Positions 26,101 through 37,622 of a DNA stretch of 64,000 nucleotides are shown in pieces (position 1 is the first letter of the stretch; each line of letters begins with the position of its first letter). The DNA comes from Isoetes taiwanensis (Eukaryota; Streptophyta; Lycopodiopsida; Isoetales; Isoetaceae), in NCBI GenBank assembly GCA_021234155.1, contig JAJEKV010000162.1, positions 224,449 to 288,448 on the forward strand, given 5' to 3'. The notes under the pieces were generated by a model. That model was not told where the DNA came from and ran no database searches. It saw nothing but the letters and a program-made list of their open reading frames with translations. The position numbers were made by a program, and so were the translations under genes.

Positions 26101-29100
26101 CCTGCCCTAATTGCTTCCCTGCGTTTGCAAGCTCTATTGTGCTCTCAAACCAAACTAGAAATGGCCTCAAGCCCCCACTCTGGTTGAGCTGAGATCCTGC
26201 CAACTAGGAGGCAGTGAGAACATATGTGGTCTCTGGTATCTGTGCCTTTGAATATGAAACTAGTAAATTTGCTTTAAAGATGGCTCACTACGAAATCACA
26301 CCTCCTTCAGTGCGGGATGGAAGAGGGCAACATGGAGCAACGCAAAGCTTGTTCTTCTTTTCAACAACAACTATTCCACCATTCAAATCAGTCATGGCAA
26401 ATCATAAGCAAAGGGGTAGGGCAGCCACCAAATACCCAAGCCCTCTACAACAACAAGGCAAGTTTAGAATGAGGCATACCAATCTTGAAGTCAAATTTCT
26501 GCACCTCTTTAAGTTTAACAGAAATTCAACAACAAGGCACTCCTAGAACTAGAATGCTACATATCAGTCTTCTCAACCTAGCCTTTGGGCAAGCCACATC
26601 AAGCAAGAGTATCTAAGATATTAAAATTACCAGAAGTCTCAAACACTCTTCTCACTATAACCAACACATTGTGAGGAATAGAGTGAAATACCCCAAGCCA
26701 TGTTGAAAGAGATGTGTTTTGGGAATGGCTGTACAACAAATGGCATCTGATTGATGAAGCAATCATTTTGAGCCTTTCTTCCATATACATAGCCATGTGA
26801 GGAAGTCCCGAATCGAGAATCGAGTTGTAGAAGGAAGCGACCCATGTTCCAAACCCATTATGAAAGCGGTGAGTTTAGATGTTAGATAAGATAAGATAAG
26901 ATAAGATGAAATTATAGTTACGGTTAAAAGATATTTTAGAGTTTGGTGGTTTTAAAGAGATGAAAATATATTTTACATTAGCGATTAATTCCAAGACTTT
27001 CGTCAACCTACCGAGATTTCCTGCCTATGCGCCATTAAAGCAAGAAGAAGAGCGTTTCATGGGAAAAAAAAAACTTATGCACAGAAGGAAGAGCAACTCA
27101 AGAAAGAGGTATATAATTTATGCGTGTTTTTAATTTTTGATAAATTATTATAAAAGTTGCTATGTCAAAAGACATTTCATGAATTTTACAGTATGCGGTT
27201 GTGCAAAGCTACTCGCAAAGGATTGTTGTATAGTTTACAAACTTGCTTTAAGGCTAAGCCGTCAAAGGAGGCAGGAAATATTCCTGTAAAGAAGGAAGCG
27301 AGAAATTGATAATCTTTTAATCGTGATTTGTTTTGTATCTCTGAGTCGAGAGAGAGATCCGGCTTGTGTGCCAAACGAAATGCAAGTAGTTTTTGTTGAT
27401 TACATAAGGTTTGCTGGATTGAAGCTTTGGTAAACATAGATTCCATGGTGTTGGTCTTAGAGCAATGTTGATAGCGAGCTCTTTGGCTCAATTCGCCATT
27501 TATTAAAATACGGATTAACTATGATGCACTTTATTGAGGCCAGGCAGAAAGAATGCTTGGAAGAATATCACGACACTAAATATTTCACACATAAAACCTT
27601 CTGTAGGCGACTTTCCATTCTTGATCACTATATGACCCACTATATATGAATCTCTTGACTCTCCACGTCATTATATATATGACCTTTCATTATTATAAGG
27701 GGTATAGGTCATTTAGTTCATGCGGACACGGATGCAACATCAAACATATATAGGGCTTTCATGCCTGGGTATACATCATTTTGGTTCATGGGACACGGAT
27801 CTTACGTAATCGGATCTTAATAAGTTGAGGGAGTTAATCTTTGTGTTGGCTAAAATCATTTCACATGAACATTTACCTATGAGCAGCACGTGAAACTGAA
27901 CTTGAGGGCCTTGGGGCAGCTACACTTGATAAAAATGGAAAGGAAATCATACAAATGTTTTATAAGGCAAAAATGCAAATAAGCGATTGTTGCGCGATTC
28001 TGCGTTGTTGCATCAAATATTGAGAAGTTGAAAGTTATTTGGTAAGGATCAAAGGTCCCCACGGGAATTAGACATTTTGGAGACAAGACAGCATTTCTTC
28101 ACCAATATCCTATGTAGGAAATAGAAATATCTCATTTACACAACCACGGTTATGATATGTCCTTTATGTTTTTATTTCCACTGTAGCATTTTTATTCACA
28201 TGTAAAATCAACTGGAATCATGCTAGTTCGCGAGGAGTGATGTTACAGGATATGGCGTAACCCTAGGCATTACAATGAGGCGGAAAAGTACAGGAAAAGC
28301 ACGGGGAGGAGGTTCGGGCGAGAAACACGGGTTAAATTGGGCTTCGGTTCTGGCTGCTTGGGCCCGTTCGGGCCGATCTCTAGGTGCGTTGTTCTGCGGC
28401 GTGATGCCGATTTACGTAATGCGATAAGTCCGGTGTTAACACCGCACCAACCACCGATAAAGCCGAACCTGTAACAAAGAAATAACCATAGCAAAGAAAG
28501 CTCAAGACAAAGTAGCGAAGGATTCTCATATGGATTCCGGTTGATGCTAGAGGTACGCCACGAGGAAAGCGGGATTTGCTCAAACTTGTGATTATCTTGA
28601 CTTGAAAGCGGTGACAAAGCGAGTTGAAACATTAAGAAACAAATGGTAATAGCTCTGATTTGAAGCTTCAAAGAGACGACAAAACAGTCGTGAGACTTGA
28701 AAATTGAGGGGAAGAAGTAAAGGCAGAACATGAAGAGAACCAATAAGCTCAAGGACGCTCCGATGAACTAGAAAATTGAGAATTCAGATAACAAAGAGGA
28801 GGCGAAGCGAGGGCTTTGGCATTCTTCCTGACAGATCAGGTTAGGTGCCGGATCCACATGCCAATCGGGTAGTGCTCAGGAAACGAGGGAGGATAAAGCA
28901 TTAAGATCAAAAATATACTGGTAGTGGATCTCAAAGAAGGGAAGAAGGAAAATATTTCAGAAATAGTGAGCGATCTTTTCGAACATTATGCATCTTACCA
29001 ATCCACGGACACACATTCATTGTAGAAGAATTGGTAAGAGAGAATGAATGAGGATCAAGACCAATCTTGCCGAAATTTGGGAATGTTGAAAACAGAACAG

Positions 29101-30400
29101 TGTTTATGCAACGGAAGTCATCTCAAAGGTCATAAGATGTAGCAGCGATGTTATAAACCTATATTGAAGGTAAAATTGAAAGAGGAAGGTAAAAATGCCT
29201 ATATTGTGAATAATAAATTGGTGATTAGACAAGGATACGCATAGGGATGTGAGGCCCTCCCTTTCTAGTTTGGAATGTATACATGGCTTGGCGAGAATCT
29301 GATGTCGGCAACTGCAGTTGTTTTAACATGATGTGCTATGCATAGAAACACGGGAACATGAGACCAATAGAGTCTTGGATATACGGGATTTGTTTTGCTG
29401 GAGTCGATCTCATGAATGCCCAAAGGTAACAGCCAGAAGCGAGAGTTGGAAGCGGTGTGCATGCTATATTAGAGAATAGCTAATTGATCCTGCTTGGTAT
29501 AAATTCTCTCAGTACATGGTGAAAATATCTTATTTGTGATTTACCTGCTTATTATTGTATTTTGCTCTTTAGATCCATATCAGAGCATCTATATGGGACT
29601 AATGAATTGAGGTCGGAAAGATCCTTTTATGTATCTTGCGAAGACATATCAAATCTGAACCAAAATGGAAGGTCGTGTTTATAAGCTTGGAGACTTGAAT
29701 GGAAGAATTGGCTGATGGAGCAAGCATCATTTGCTTTTCGGATGAAGGAAACATTTTATGGTTGAATGAACATTCAGATGACGAGGTTACGATTGTACTT
29801 GTAGTGGCGGATCTTTGTAAGAATAGATGGGTGCACATGTTCTTGATCTATGTGAGATCCTTTTAACTTTATTGTTTTCAATGGTCTTTACTTGAGATTT
29901 CGAGGCACAATGTTTTTACTTGTACCCACGACCTAATGGGCGTAGTATATTGATCTTCTGCTTGGAGATCGGTATCGGTGTATGTAACAGTTTCACATTT
30001 CTAGAAAATCAGTTAGGGATCGCATTCCTTTTCTAACATTGTGAAATACATTTTGCTATCTCCTCCCAAAAGTAAAAACTTGTATACTCTAAATTAGATA
30101 AAACCATGAAAATGCATTGGCACAGAACTAGGGTGATACATTCACAATCCTTGGAAGAGAAAAACAGCAGTTATTAAGTGCCATAGTCAATCTGGTGGAG
30201 ATGTCTTTGGCTACATCCTTCTAGGAGGAGGCATAATAAATGGTTTGACATGGATTGCCTTAAGGCAAAAGGAATGCATGAAATCCACGAATCCTACGGT
30301 TTATTGTGGAGAAACTATAGAAAAATGGGCACATGTGTGATTCCACCGGTGAGCTTTTTAAATGGGGGAGATAGGCTATATATAGCCTTTTGGCCGGTTA
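26101..30400. other. Unannotated stretch with a GATAA microsatellite
   Basis: The only clear feature is a short (ATAAG)n run at about 26,884-26,907. Open frames of 60-160 codons exist, the longest being the minus-strand frame at 28,270-28,752. None has a recognised domain, a consistent splice pattern or an overlapping homologous frame. The 3' part from about 29.2 kb may include the 5' portion of the RTE-like element that follows. Confidence 0.4.
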
Positions 30401-30429
30401 TGTAATAGGCGGGTTCTTTCTACAAGTAT

Positions 30430-31130
30430 GCGTAGGTTGTGTCGATTTTTAAATTCCGGTGATAAAAGCGACATAAGAAATTATAGAACCATTCTTGTGA
30501 GTAATACATTGCTAAGCACTCAATGCTTGAGCATAAGATTTCTTCTTTAGGCGGATATGGCGAATATAAGATTTTATAGCAGCGGGGTTTAGGTACATGA
30601 TCATTCACCTTGGACCATTTAGTCACTTTAAAAGAGTGATCCGCGAAGAAGAGTGCAGGGCAATAAGAGGTTTTGGCATTTATAAATTTAACCAAAGCAT
30701 TTGATAGAGTGAATCGTGCATCTTCTTGAAAGACGAGTGGTTGCAAGTTCCTATAGAATTGAGAAAAGGTTACATGTCTTTATAATAATAAAGTTCGGTT
30801 AAGCTCTCTTTTCCTTTCTCGGGGATCGATAAAAAAAAACACAATTGGAGTTAAACGGGGCTGCAGGTGCTCTCCTACTCTTTTGGGCTACTCATTGGTG
30901 AACTTGAATGTTGGATATGAATTAAAATTAGCTTAGGAGCAGAAGCAGCAGAGTATGTCTTGCAATTACTAATGGCATGAAACGTTTTGAAAGCGAAGCA
31001 GACGGTGAAACGGCTAGAATGCATGAACAAAGCGACCGTACTCACGACCATTATCCAATGGGTCTTAAGAAACTTTTGAGATCATGTAGAAATCACTTAT
31101 CCTTTCGCAAAAGCTCCATTATGTTAAGCG
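30430..31130 (+). pseudogene. RTE-like non-LTR retrotransposon reverse transcriptase relic
   Basis: The frame at about 30,446-30,520 reads FKSGDKSDIRNYRTI, followed by VSNTL. This matches the block that opens the RT domain in RTE/Jockey-type elements (F-K-x-G-D-x-x-x-x-x-N-Y-R-x-I). Near 30,845-30,905 the frame reads TIGVKRGC, then SPTLLGY, the equivalent of the G-V-[KR]-x-G-C-x-x-S-P-x-L block. The intervening region contains a phenylalanine-aspartate segment (near 30,680-30,715) in another frame. The YADD-equivalent is not readable. The element is cut short by the G-rich minisatellite at 31,136. It is distinct from the L1-type relic at 12.6-17.4 kb. Confidence 0.65.
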
Positions 31131-31135
31131 TTTAA

Positions 31136-31410
31136 AGCGAGGAGGAGGTGGTGGTGGGGCGTTTGGAGGAGGAGGTGGGTGTTTTAGGAGAGGAGGTGGT
31201 GAGTGTTTAGGAGGGGCGGAGGGTGGTGGTGGTGGTGGTGATGGTGGTTTTAGATAGAGGAGGGTGGTGGGGCGTTTTAGGCGGAGGAGGAGGAGGAGGT
31301 GGTGGTGGAAGCGTTTGGAGGGAGGAATTAAGTGTTTAGGAGGCTGGCGGAGGTGGCGTTTGGAGGTGGGTGTTTAGGGTGGTGGCGTTTGAAGGTGGGC
31401 ATTTCCCGAA
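31136..31410. repeat. G-rich minisatellite, third block
   Basis: Repeated ggaggaggtggtggtgggcgttt-type units of variable length, with G-rich plus strand and interspersed tttagg. They are clearly related to the blocks at 18.25-18.43 and 19.07-19.17 kb. Confidence 0.85.
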
Positions 31411-31549
31411 GGTGGAGGGTGAATATAGGTTATCAAGGTCTTAGCTGACATGCTTCGAAAATCCAAAGCCATGTAGCGTCCATCATGACCCTCGAGAACA
31501 TGGATCTATGAACTGGCCTTTTCATGGGTTTTGGTCCCAGCTATTGAAA

Positions 31550-32240
31550 ACATCAGTTTTGGTAGGTCCTACACATGTCCTGTTTTCAAAGAATCTACAT
31601 GTGGATTTTGTGGGAGGTATGGTTTTGTTAGATAATGGTGTTGTTCTTTTTTAGGTGGACTAAAACATCCCTTTGTTGTTTTGTAGTTTCTTCTATTGTG
31701 ACATGTCATTTTACGACCTACAAAATCCTTTGGTAGGAAGAATACTTGAATTTCTACATGTCTAATAATTCTATTGTCACATGTCTTTATAGTTAGATGT
31801 AGGAAAGAATGTTGGGTCTCTACATGTCCACCACTTCCACTCACATGTCTTTATAGTGGTAGATGAGGAGTACTTTTGTTGCTAAGGCATTGCCAGGAAG
31901 AATACATGAATTCATTTATGTGTAATACTTCTGTGTCACATGTCTTTTTATATAGAAGTAGGAAGAATACTTGATTCTCTACATGTCCCTATGCTTCCAT
32001 ATCACATGTCTTTGGTAGAATGAGTACTTTATTTGCTAAGGCATTGTAGGAAGGAATACATGAGATACGACATGTTAACAATACTTCTATTGTCACATGT
32101 CTTTATAGAAATAGGAAGAACTTGATTCTCTACATGTCTATCCTTCCATATCAAGACATAACATAGTGGTAGAGACCAGTACTTGATTACTACATGCTTG
32201 TTGTTCTGCGATGCACGATCACATGTCTGTAAGTATTCCA
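31550..32240. repeat. Degenerate minisatellite, unit about 65-70 bp
   Basis: The words cacatgtcttta, taggaagaatacttga and ctctacatgtcc recur in the same order about eight times, with units shortened or lengthened by internal deletion. Two longer units also share a ttgctaaggcattg insertion (31,879 and 32,032). There is no coding support, as the open frames here are short and run through the repeats. Confidence 0.8.
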
Positions 32241-32480
32241 TGTAAGACCGAGTTGCCAACTACTTCAATTACTTAACACCTATTTTTGCATACTCAAAAC
32301 CATCAAAATTTGATTTGCATTCCTTGAGGGGTCTGAGGACCCGGCTGCAAAATGCAATATCTCATCTATTGTCCCTTTACCCCTCATGCTTATAGAAAAC
32401 TAGAGTGCAAAGGCATTATGAAAGATCCCAAAATTGAATTAGGCGTTTAACTTTATCATGGGAACAACAAGTCCTATGAA

Positions 32481-32482
<2 letters not shown>

Positions 32483-32576
<94 letters not shown>
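32483..32576. repeat. (GT)n microsatellite followed by (GA)n
   Basis: About 40 uninterrupted GT dinucleotides (32,483-32,563) pass directly into a short GA run. The threonine-histidine repeat in the minus-strand open frame is a translation of this tract and is not a gene. Confidence 0.97.
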
Positions 32577-33625
32577 AGTAGTAGAGAATTGTGTAGGATC
32601 TTGGGCGCCCGGTCTATGAAGGAGCGATACATTACACTCAAGTATAAAATAAGTCATCCGGTCGCGTCCTCGAGAAGGGGAACAACACATTGGGCTCCTC
32701 TACCTCAATCTCGAGTCACCCTTTATTGTTCATGAGGACCTCTCTATGGTTAAAGTCCATAATACAACCTCCGATGCATGGTACGCACGTCGAAAGAAAT
32801 CAACAAGCGAAATGCCCGACCCCAATGCTTGACCGATATCGGGTGTAGCGACAAAAAGCGGGGACATGGGCCTCATCTTCTACTACTTCAGCATCCACAT
32901 AGTGACAATGTCTAAGATCATGTTACAGTAATACGCCCATCTCGAATCTCCACACCAAGTCGATTGGCGAGCTCCAGCCGTATTCTGCGATTGCATGCCT
33001 AAGTTTCGATATGGGTTCCCTAAAATCGCGTGCTTGCTATTGCGAGAGATGGATTTATGTGAGCCTTATAATACTCTTTTCTTCCACGGTAGCGCAGCTC
33101 CATGACTTACTCAGAAACTATCCTGAACCCAACCACTAATGTCCTCTTTGTGCATCTCAAATCTGTATGTTCATCCCCATAAATGCATCGTCTATATCGC
33201 ACCCGACCTTTGCCACGGTTTCCTCTAAAAGCAAGTCTGAGCAAGCTATTATTCTGACATATCGTATAGGACTTTGCACATATAGTCGCGATGATGCGCA
33301 AAAACCTCGACCGGTGGCATCATTCCACTTTCAATAGCATCATGTCATATGGTGTTTGCATCTTTATTAGCAACTCAGGTATGAAAAAATTTCTTCCATT
33401 ATCTTTTTCCACTTTTTTGCGGCTATCATTAGCAAGGCACGGTCCCGAACTTCCGACCATATAGCACAACCGTCACGGACAAGCACCTTAATGAAGCATA
33501 TGCTTCATCTCAAAATTCATATCTCTTGCATTCACACACTTCTTTGCATGGCATACAAAAGCGCTTTTAAAGGAGGATCCTATCTCAATCAAATTGTCGA
33601 TCATCAAAACTCCGGATCATCGACC
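32577..33625. other. Unannotated stretch
   Basis: The base composition is balanced and looks like decayed coding DNA, especially on the minus strand between 33,000 and 33,350, where a basic frame of 64 codons lies. I recognise no domain. It ends at the start of the 19-bp minisatellite. Confidence 0.35.
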
Positions 33626-33629
33626 GTGG

Positions 33630-35360
33630 GCTCCAACGTACCCACATAGGCTCCAACATGCCAAGGTGAAACCAAACATGCACCTAGGCTCCAGCTTGGA
33701 AGCAAGGTGGCTCAAACATGCCACATGGGCATCCAGCATGCCACCCTGAAATCTAACCCAGGTGGCTCGACATACATGAATTAACGAATGCGTGGGTTCC
33801 AACATGCAAGGTGGCTCTAACATGCCACCAGGCTCAAACATGCCAAGGTGGCTCCAACGTACAAAAATGGCTCCAAACATGCCACCCTGGTAGCGTTAAC
33901 TCAAACATGCCATGCGGGGCTCCGGTATGCCACCTATGTAAACTTGCCAAGGTGGCTGAAGCTGTAGCCTGCGGTGAACTCCAACGTATTGCCACCTGGG
34001 CTCCAACATTCCCTGGTTTGGCTCAAACATCTGCATGAGCTCAAACTATGCGGCGGGCTCATGAGCATGTAGGGGTGGGCTCCCAACATGCCACACAGGC
34101 TCAAGCGTCTGGGTGGCTCAAACATGCCACTGGGCTCCAACGGCATGCCAGTATTAGAGCAAACATGCGGTGAAGCTCAAAACGTCTCAAGATTGGGCTC
34201 AAACATGCCACGGTGGCTCAAACGCCTCCTGGTGGCTCAAGCGTGCCCGCAGGGTGGCTCCCGACATGCAGTGGCTCCAGGCATGCCATCTGGGGCTCCC
34301 CTGGCATGCCATCTGAACTCCAATAATACCAGGTGGCTCAAACATGCCACCCACAAACCAACATGCCAAGGTGACTCCTGGCAATGCCACCCTAGGCTTA
34401 AATCCATACCAAGTTATCAAACATGCCATCAAGGTTCCAACATGCCAGTGACTCTAACATACTGAGCAAACATGCCAGTGGGCTGGCCGTACCACCTAGG
34501 CTCAACATGGCATGCCAACATGCCACCAACCAACAGCCGCAGGTGGCTCCAAAGGTGGCTCAAACGTACCACATGGGCTCCAACATGCCACCCTGGCTCA
34601 AAATGGCTCAAACATGCCACCTAGGCTCCAACATGCCATGGTGGCTCCTAACATGCCACCACCTAGGCTCAAACATGCCAAGGTGGCTCCAACATGCCAC
34701 CTAGGCTCCAGCTCAAAATGGCTCAAACATGCCACCTAGGCTCCAACGTGCTCAAACATGCCCTTGGGCTCCAACATGCCACCTATGCTCCAACCCCAGG
34801 GTGGCTCCAAATATGCCATGTGGGCTCCAACATGCCACCTAGACTCCAACATTCCTAGGTGGCTCAAACATGCCACATAGGCTCAAACATGCCATCTTGA
34901 GGCTCACTTGGGCTCCAACATGCCACCTGGGCTCCATGCCAAGGTGGCTCCAAGCGTGCCATCTAGGCTCCAACATGCCACCTGGGCTCAAACATGCCGG
35001 GTGGCTCAAACATCTCAAGGTGGGCTCAAACATGCCACCCTAGGCTCCAACATGCCATCTAGGCTCCAACATGCCAAGGTGGCTCAAACATCCAATGGCT
35101 CCCACCATGCCACCTAGGCTCCAACATGCCAAGGTGGCTCACAACATGCCACCTAGGCTTAAATATGCCAAGTTGGCTCAAACATGCCACCTAGGCTCCA
35201 ATATTCCTAGGTGGCTCAAACATGCCACCTAGGCTCAAACATGCCAAGGTGGCTCCAACATGCCACTGGGCTCCAACATGCCATCTAGGCTCCAACATGC
35301 CAAGGTGGCTCAGGCATGCCACCTAGGCTCAAGCATGCCACCTAGGCACCCCAAGTGGTG
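33630..35360 (+). repeat. 19-bp minisatellite array, block A
   Basis: The unit is ggctc(c/a)aacatgcca plus a variable five-base end, mainly accta-, aaggt- or acgtg-type. Some 80-90 copies are present, with more divergence and length variation towards 34 kb and tighter units towards 35.3 kb. The unit length is not a multiple of three and the unit contains no stop in any frame. Both strands therefore show apparent open frames with a 19-residue period (HAKVAQTCHLGSN-type). Confidence 0.95.
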
Positions 35361-35580
35361 ACATGGCATGCCAAGTAAAGCAAGGTCAAGTTTTGACTAG
35401 GCAAAAATGAAAAGATGTCCATCTTTGGTCTTTTCATTGGGTGATGTTGGCAAATTTTTAGGTGACATGGCTAGATGATGGTGACATGGATATGATGACT
35501 AGGACTTTATGCAAAAATATGATAACCTTTGAAATTTTTTTAGAGGGGTTTGGCAAGGGATAGAATAGGGGAGCTTGGAG

Positions 35581-37350
35581 AACTTAAAGCGACACCCTTC
35601 CCCAAATCGAACCGGGCGGGACTTTGCCGCGGCTTTCTCAATAGAGGGGAGAGGCCAGACCCCAGGAGATGGACCTCAGAAAGGTTGTCGAGGCAGCCTT
35701 TCCTATCAGCGCTCCTCTGAGAGGGCAAAGTCAGTTCACAGTTTTGGAGTGGGAGAGTTGCCCGTCCGTGGCCAGGGCCCTTCGTGAGATGACCTTTGGG
35801 GCGAACTGCTTCCGGAAGGTTTTAAGGGTCCGTCTTCTGGCATCAACACTCTCCCTCTACGTGATGACATTATGCAAGATCCTGGTCGAATCTGACTAGG
35901 ATACGGTCTCCGAAAGGTAAACCCTGTGTGTTGCTAGGTTATTGAAGGGTTTGCGTTATGGAGGTCGAGTTTTAGTCGGTTGCACTTGGTACATGGTCAA
36001 GAAGCTGCAGTTGAAAATGTGAAGCAATAGGGCGAGGGCATGGGATTTGGATTTATCTTCCTCCCAGTGTGGCAATTAGAAGTCAAGAGCACCTTTTGCA
36101 GTAGCAAAATTGTTTGGGATCATTCGGGATGGCCAATAGATCCAAACTCTGTTATTTCAGTTGCCATGGCTCCGATGTGCACATAGCTATCCAAGAAAAC
36201 GACCACGTTTTGGCCTCCGAAACGTAAACCCTACAATAACCTAATAACACCGCATGGTTTTACGTTTTGGAGGCCAAAACTATGGTCATTACTTTCTTGG
36301 ATAGCTAGATATGCCTTTGCTAAGCACATCGGGCCATGTCAAGCTGAATGATCCCAAACAATTTTGCCATCCCGAATGATCCCAAACAATTTTGCTCTTG
36401 CAAAAGGCTCTTGACTTCTAATTGCCACCTTTGGGAGGAGGATAAATCAAACCCCATTCCATCGGTTCTTATTGCCGCATTTTCAGCTGCAAGTTCTCGA
36501 CCATGTCCCAAGTGCAACCGACTAAAATTCGACCTCCATAACGTAAACCCTTCAATAACCTAGCAACACACAGGGTTTACGTTTCGGAGGCCATATCCTA
36601 GTTAGATTCGACCACAATCTTGCACAATGTCATCCGCGTAAAGGGAGGGTGTTGGCGCCGGAAGATGGACCCTTAAAACCTTCCGCGGTTAAGCCCCCAA
36701 GGTCCTCTCCCGAGGCTCCACGGCCCGCGGGCGGGCAACTCTCCCCACTCGGAACTATGGCCCGACTACGCCAATGGACTCAAAGCGTCGACATTACCAC
36801 GGGGACCAAGTTTAGGTGGGCAGACCACCCCTTCTCCAAGAAGCGCCAAAGTAGCTCATGTCCAACGTTAAGTAGTCAATTGGCCCAAAGAGGTGGGCGT
36901 GGAATCTTGCCATGTAGATGGTTAGATGTTTCCTTCATTGCAAAAATGACCGTATAACTTGGTCTCTTGGGGTAATTTAGTCATTCGAATGACATGGAAA
37001 AGTCGAATCTCCATTAGAACCATTATTGCCCCAGCGACAAAACACTTGGGTTTCTACGGTTGACCCATGATGCGGCTTAGCGGTTTGATAAGTTCTCCCG
37101 AGACCGATCCTAGATTTTTTTAACATGCTCAAAAGCGGGTTACTTGAGCGATGAATTCAGCGGTTGGATAGGGAAGATGAGCTGGGAGGGGGCATTGGCA
37201 TTTGCCCTCCCGAAGAACAGCTTTGGCGAGGAAAGGCTGCCTCGTCAACCTTCGGGGTCCATCTCACGGGGTGCAGCCTCTCCCCTCGGTGAGGAAGCCG
37301 CGCAAAGTCCTGGCCTAGTTCGATTTGGGGAAGGGTGTCAGCGCTTTAAG
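35581..37350. mobile_element. Fold-back element with long inverted repeats, copy 1
   Basis: The left arm (35,581-36,236) and right arm (about 36,249-37,350) are inverted copies of each other. The outer ends pair cttaaagcg...acacccttcc with the complement of ggaagggtgtcagcgctttaag. The inner arms pair ggaaggttttaagggtcc (35,813-35,830) with its complement at 36,667-36,684. The centre is a short loop near 36,225-36,250. The right arm holds about 400 bp (36,790-37,195) with no partner in the left arm, so there was an insertion there or a deletion on the left. No transposase is seen. Long-TIR fold-back or MULE-derived non-autonomous elements have this architecture. Confidence 0.85.
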
Positions 37351-37356
37351 TCCCAC

Positions 37357-37622
37357 GTGGCATGTTTGAGCCAACTAGGTGGCATGTTGGAGCCCATGTG
37401 GCATGTTGGAGCCTAGTTGGCATGTTGGAACCCATGTGGGATGTTTGAGCCACCTTGGAATGTCGGAGCCTAGGTGGCATGTTGGAGCCTGCATGGCATT
37501 TCGGAGGCTAGGTGGCATGTTTGGCCACCTTGGCATGTTTGAGCCTAGGTGGCATGTTTGAGCCACCTTGGCATGTTTGAGCCTAGGTGGCATGTTGGAG
37601 CCCATGTGGCATGTTGGGGCCT
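37357..37622 (-). repeat. 19-bp minisatellite array, inverted block B
   Basis: About 13-14 units in the reverse orientation (gcctaggtggcatgttgga-type) start directly after the right end of the fold-back element. Together with block A on the other side, this makes the fold-back element's inverted symmetry extend into the minisatellite. Confidence 0.95.

Noticed and set aside
28270-28752. Minus-strand 160-codon ORF as a host gene
   Set aside because: It has no recognisable domain, a hydrophobic start without consistent composition afterwards, and another overlapping frame of similar quality. Length alone is not enough.
32439-32690. Minus-strand ORF with a threonine-histidine repeat
   Set aside because: It is the translation of the GT dinucleotide tract.
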